NCBI GenBank assembly: GCA_903822375.1
Contig: CAIJOU010000486.1
Coordinates: 1 to 7,377, forward strand
Direction: 5' to 3'
DNA length: 7,377 bases
From: Candidatus Hydrogenedentota bacterium
GTDB taxonomy: Bacteria; Hydrogenedentota; Hydrogenedentia; Hydrogenedentales; CAITNO01
The position numbers and the translations under genes were made by a program. The stretch's first letter is position 1, and the number at the start of each line of letters is the position of its first letter. Under the pieces are notes generated by a model that ran no database searches, was not told the DNA's origin, and saw only the letters and a program-made list of their open reading frames with translations. Below, one piece after another: positions 5,969-7,377 of the stretch.

Positions 5969-6766
5969 CTACTCCTGCCTCTTTGCGTAGTTCACGGCGC
6001 CGGCCCAGTCGATGAGCATGACGGGCTCCTCTCCGGCCACCCATGCGTCATGTCCCGCGGCGAGCGCCGAGACTTCTCCGGGGCCGATTTCCACCTAGGT
6101 GCCGTCGCGCATGAGCACATGAAAGCGGCCCGCGACATGGTAGAAGAAATGCGGCGCCTCGCACAGTTCGGTGCCCACGATGCTGCGGACGTCCTGCGAC
6201 CAGCGCCATCCGGGCTCCAGCACCAGCCGCCCCACAACACCGTGGCTGAACTCGAGCAGCTCACACCGTCCGTTCTCGAACGGCCGAACCGCGTCGGGCG
6301 ACGCAAATGACTTTTGCGCAATGTGCACCGAGTCCGAATCTTTTCCGCCGATATTGTACGGCATCACTTCATGCGCGGAGGAGTGGCACTCCGGGCGGTC
6401 ACTCATCGTTCGTTTCGTTGCGTAGTCAATGGTTCCGGACCAGTCTATTATCACCGCGGGTTCGCTGTCTTCCACCCAGGCATCGTGCCCCGCGCAAAGG
6501 GTGCTGATTTCTCCGGCGACGAACTCCGCCTGGATGCCGTCGCGGGTGCGCACGCAAATGCGGCCCGAAACATGGTATTGGAAGCGCGGCGACTCGCACA
6601 GCGCGGTCCCCGCAAAAGGCCGGACATGCTGTGACCAGCGCCATCCGGGTTCCAGCGTAAAGCGGTTTACCACCCCCCGGCAGAACTTGAGCAACTCCAC
6701 CTTCCCCTTCTCGAATGTCAGCCCTCCATCCGGGGCCTCGAACGACTTGTGTTCAATCCCGGCCAT
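5969..6766 (-). pseudogene. Tandem double-cupin protein interrupted by an in-frame amber codon
   Basis: The frame would encode 265 positions. Domain 1 is residues 1-118, linker about 119-145, domain 2 about 146-264. Each domain aligns along its length with the single cupin at 3178-3534: LEPGWRWSQ, then the CESP/CEAP segment, then AGHDAW. Codon 224 (6095-6097) is TAG where the intact paralogue has CAG (Gln79) between DGT and VE. After it, 40 more codons keep the family sequence (GPGEVSALAAGHDAW to NYAKRQE) before a natural TAG at 5969-5971. One G-to-A change on the plus strand at 6097 explains it. As read, the product stops at 223 residues with domain 2 lacking its second motif. The start is supported by AAAGGAAG five bases before the ATG. 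It could be a recent pseudogene, a sequencing error or a suppressed stop. Function unknown. Confidence 0.88.
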
Positions 6767-6826
6767 ATCCGCTTCCTTTCATCGGACACACCACGCTGCC
6801 TCAAATGCTCCTCCTTTCTTCCTGTG

Positions 6827-6865
6827 GGGCTAACATCCCGACGGCACCCGCTATTTCTCTTGGGA
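6827..6865 (-). promoter_or_regulatory. Conserved 39-base upstream block, copy B (before the double cupin)
   Basis: The partner of the block at 3598-3636, with the same GAAATAG and GGGATGTTAG cores at the same spacing, 60 bases from its start codon. Between block and gene, the minus strand also holds AAAGGAGGAG near 6810-6819, too far upstream to serve the cupin start and with no ATG following it closely. Confidence 0.5.
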
Positions 6866-6976
6866 ACGTTTCGGAACAAAGAGGCGGGGATTGCCCTATC
6901 CCTTTGGACAAGGGATTTCCGGTTCATGGAAGACGCGACACCCCGCCCTGTTTCGGGGGATGCCGCAACCGGGACA

Positions 6977-6995
6977 AAGAGGCTGGAAGCCTCTT
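6977..6995 (-). terminator. Hairpin directly after the cytochrome c stop, probable terminator
   Basis: On the minus strand a perfect 8-base stem AAGAGGCT / AGCCTCTT with a three-base loop begins at the base after the TAG stop and is followed by TGTCCC, so only the stem's own terminal T residues are present. Position supports termination of the cytochrome operon; the short T-run makes it weak. The symmetrical element could also be a dispersed palindromic repeat. Confidence 0.45.
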
Positions 6996-7377
6996 CTACT
7001 TAGGGGCGCCCGCAGCGGCTGTTTTCGCGGGGGCCTCCAGTGTCCGCACGTAGTTGACCAGCGGCCAGCGATGCTCGTCAGGCACCACCTTTTCGAGGAC
7101 CGGCTCGTGGCCGACGCCGACCAGCATGGCGCGAAGCATCTGCCCGTCCGTGTAGCCGGTGATCTTCGGCGCGCACAGGTCGGACGGCTTGGGCACGTAA
7201 CTCTGTCCCACAGGGCCGCTTCCATCACCGGTGTCGCCGTGGCAGAAGACACAGTAATACTGGTAGTAGACCTTGCCGCGCGCGACGCTTTCCTCCGAGG
7301 CGGGCACCGGATTGGCCAAGACGGCGGCCGCTTCAGCGGCGGGAGCCTTGGCGTTTGGGACGACATCGATCGAGGCA
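6996..7377 (-). CDS. Monohaem c-type cytochrome, ActE-like (partial, N-terminus beyond right edge)
   Basis: 126 residues are visible to the stop. An Ala/Pro-rich stretch (residues 9-24) leads into NPVPASEESVARGK, then YYCVFCHGDTGDGSGPVG with the haem motif C42-x2-C45-H46. Later come DLCAPKITGYTDGQM and the C-terminal helix RWPLVNYVRTLE at 103-114. This layout matches class I cytochromes such as ActE of alternative complex III and similar small cytochromes near molybdopterin oxidoreductases. The usual distal Met in a G-x-MP-like motif is replaced: the site reads GVGHEPVL (87-94), so H90 or another residue may be the sixth ligand. The true start lies outside the window; an internal TTG at 7319 is not a credible start. 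A hairpin follows the stop, suggesting this is the last gene of an operon arriving from the right. Confidence 0.85.
   Translation of the reverse strand, partial: ASIDVVPNAKAPAAEAAAVLANPVPASEESVARGKVYYQYYCVFCHGDTGDGSGPVGQSYVPKPSDLCAPKITGYTDGQMLRAMLVGVGHEPVLEKVVPDEHRWPLVNYVRTLEAPAKTAAAGAPK

Noticed and set aside
5802..6044. 81-residue N-terminal extension of the phospholipase-like protein
   Set aside because: It overlaps the 3' end of the cupin gene, is low-complexity Arg-rich, and would bury the signal peptide.
5969..6094. Separate small gene after the amber codon
   Set aside because: No start codon or ribosome binding site fits; the residues continue the second cupin domain in the same frame.
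6896..7366. 156-codon minus-strand Arg/Ser-rich frame over the cytochrome c
   Set aside because: An alternative frame of the same strand; the CVFCH cytochrome frame is the coding one.
1..7377. CRISPR array, tRNA/rRNA genes, insertion sequence ends, toxin-antitoxin pair
   Set aside because: Read through on both strands, I saw no direct-repeat array, cloverleaf, transposase or paired small genes. The only repeats are the cytochrome modules, the cupin units with their upstream block, and isolated hairpins.

Overview
The window looks like part of a GC-rich bacterial chromosome, possibly an uncultured member of the Planctomycetota/Verrucomicrobiota/Hydrogenedentota sphere. That assignment is tentative. 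It rests on the style of the multihaem cytochrome, an ActE-like monohaem cytochrome, and loose gene packing with long spacers, not on any marker gene. There are no rRNA or tRNA genes, CRISPR arrays, transposases or phage genes that I can see.

Layout, left to right. (1) 1-1926, minus: the 5' part of a large exported multihaem c-type cytochrome with 19 CxxCH sites. Its C-terminus enters a membrane segment and runs off the left edge. (2) 2221-2664, plus: a divergent Rrf2/IscR-like regulator with a cysteine cluster suited to an Fe-S cluster. A promoter-like site and a strong hairpin lie in its leader, and a hairpin follows its stop. (3) 2832-3170, plus: pterin-4a-carbinolamine dehydratase, convergent with (4) 3178-3534, minus: a small single-domain cupin. 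(5) 3893-4783, plus: an unrecognised eight-helix membrane protein behind a 330-base spacer that contains dyads. (6) 4953-5801, minus: a secreted zinc-dependent phospholipase C-like protein whose predicted mature N-terminus is Trp. (7) 5969-6766, minus: a tandem double-cupin gene, paralogous to gene 4, broken by one in-frame amber codon in its second domain. (8) 6996-7377, minus: the C-terminal part of a monohaem cytochrome c, probably the end of a respiratory operon lying to the right.

How it fits together. The two ends of the window are electron-transfer genes: a 19-haem periplasmic cytochrome joined to a membrane segment, and an ActE-like cytochrome c. The Rrf2 protein diverges from the large cytochrome and is a plausible redox or Fe-S sensor for it, but no operator is proven. 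The middle holds accessory genes. The most distinctive points are three signals: the exact 241-residue internal duplication in the cytochrome (six consecutive haems in register, plus a third partial copy); the three-unit cupin family whose two loci share a 39-base ungapped upstream block (29/39 identical); and the amber codon exactly where the intact paralogue has Gln. I found no convincing new defence or mobile system.
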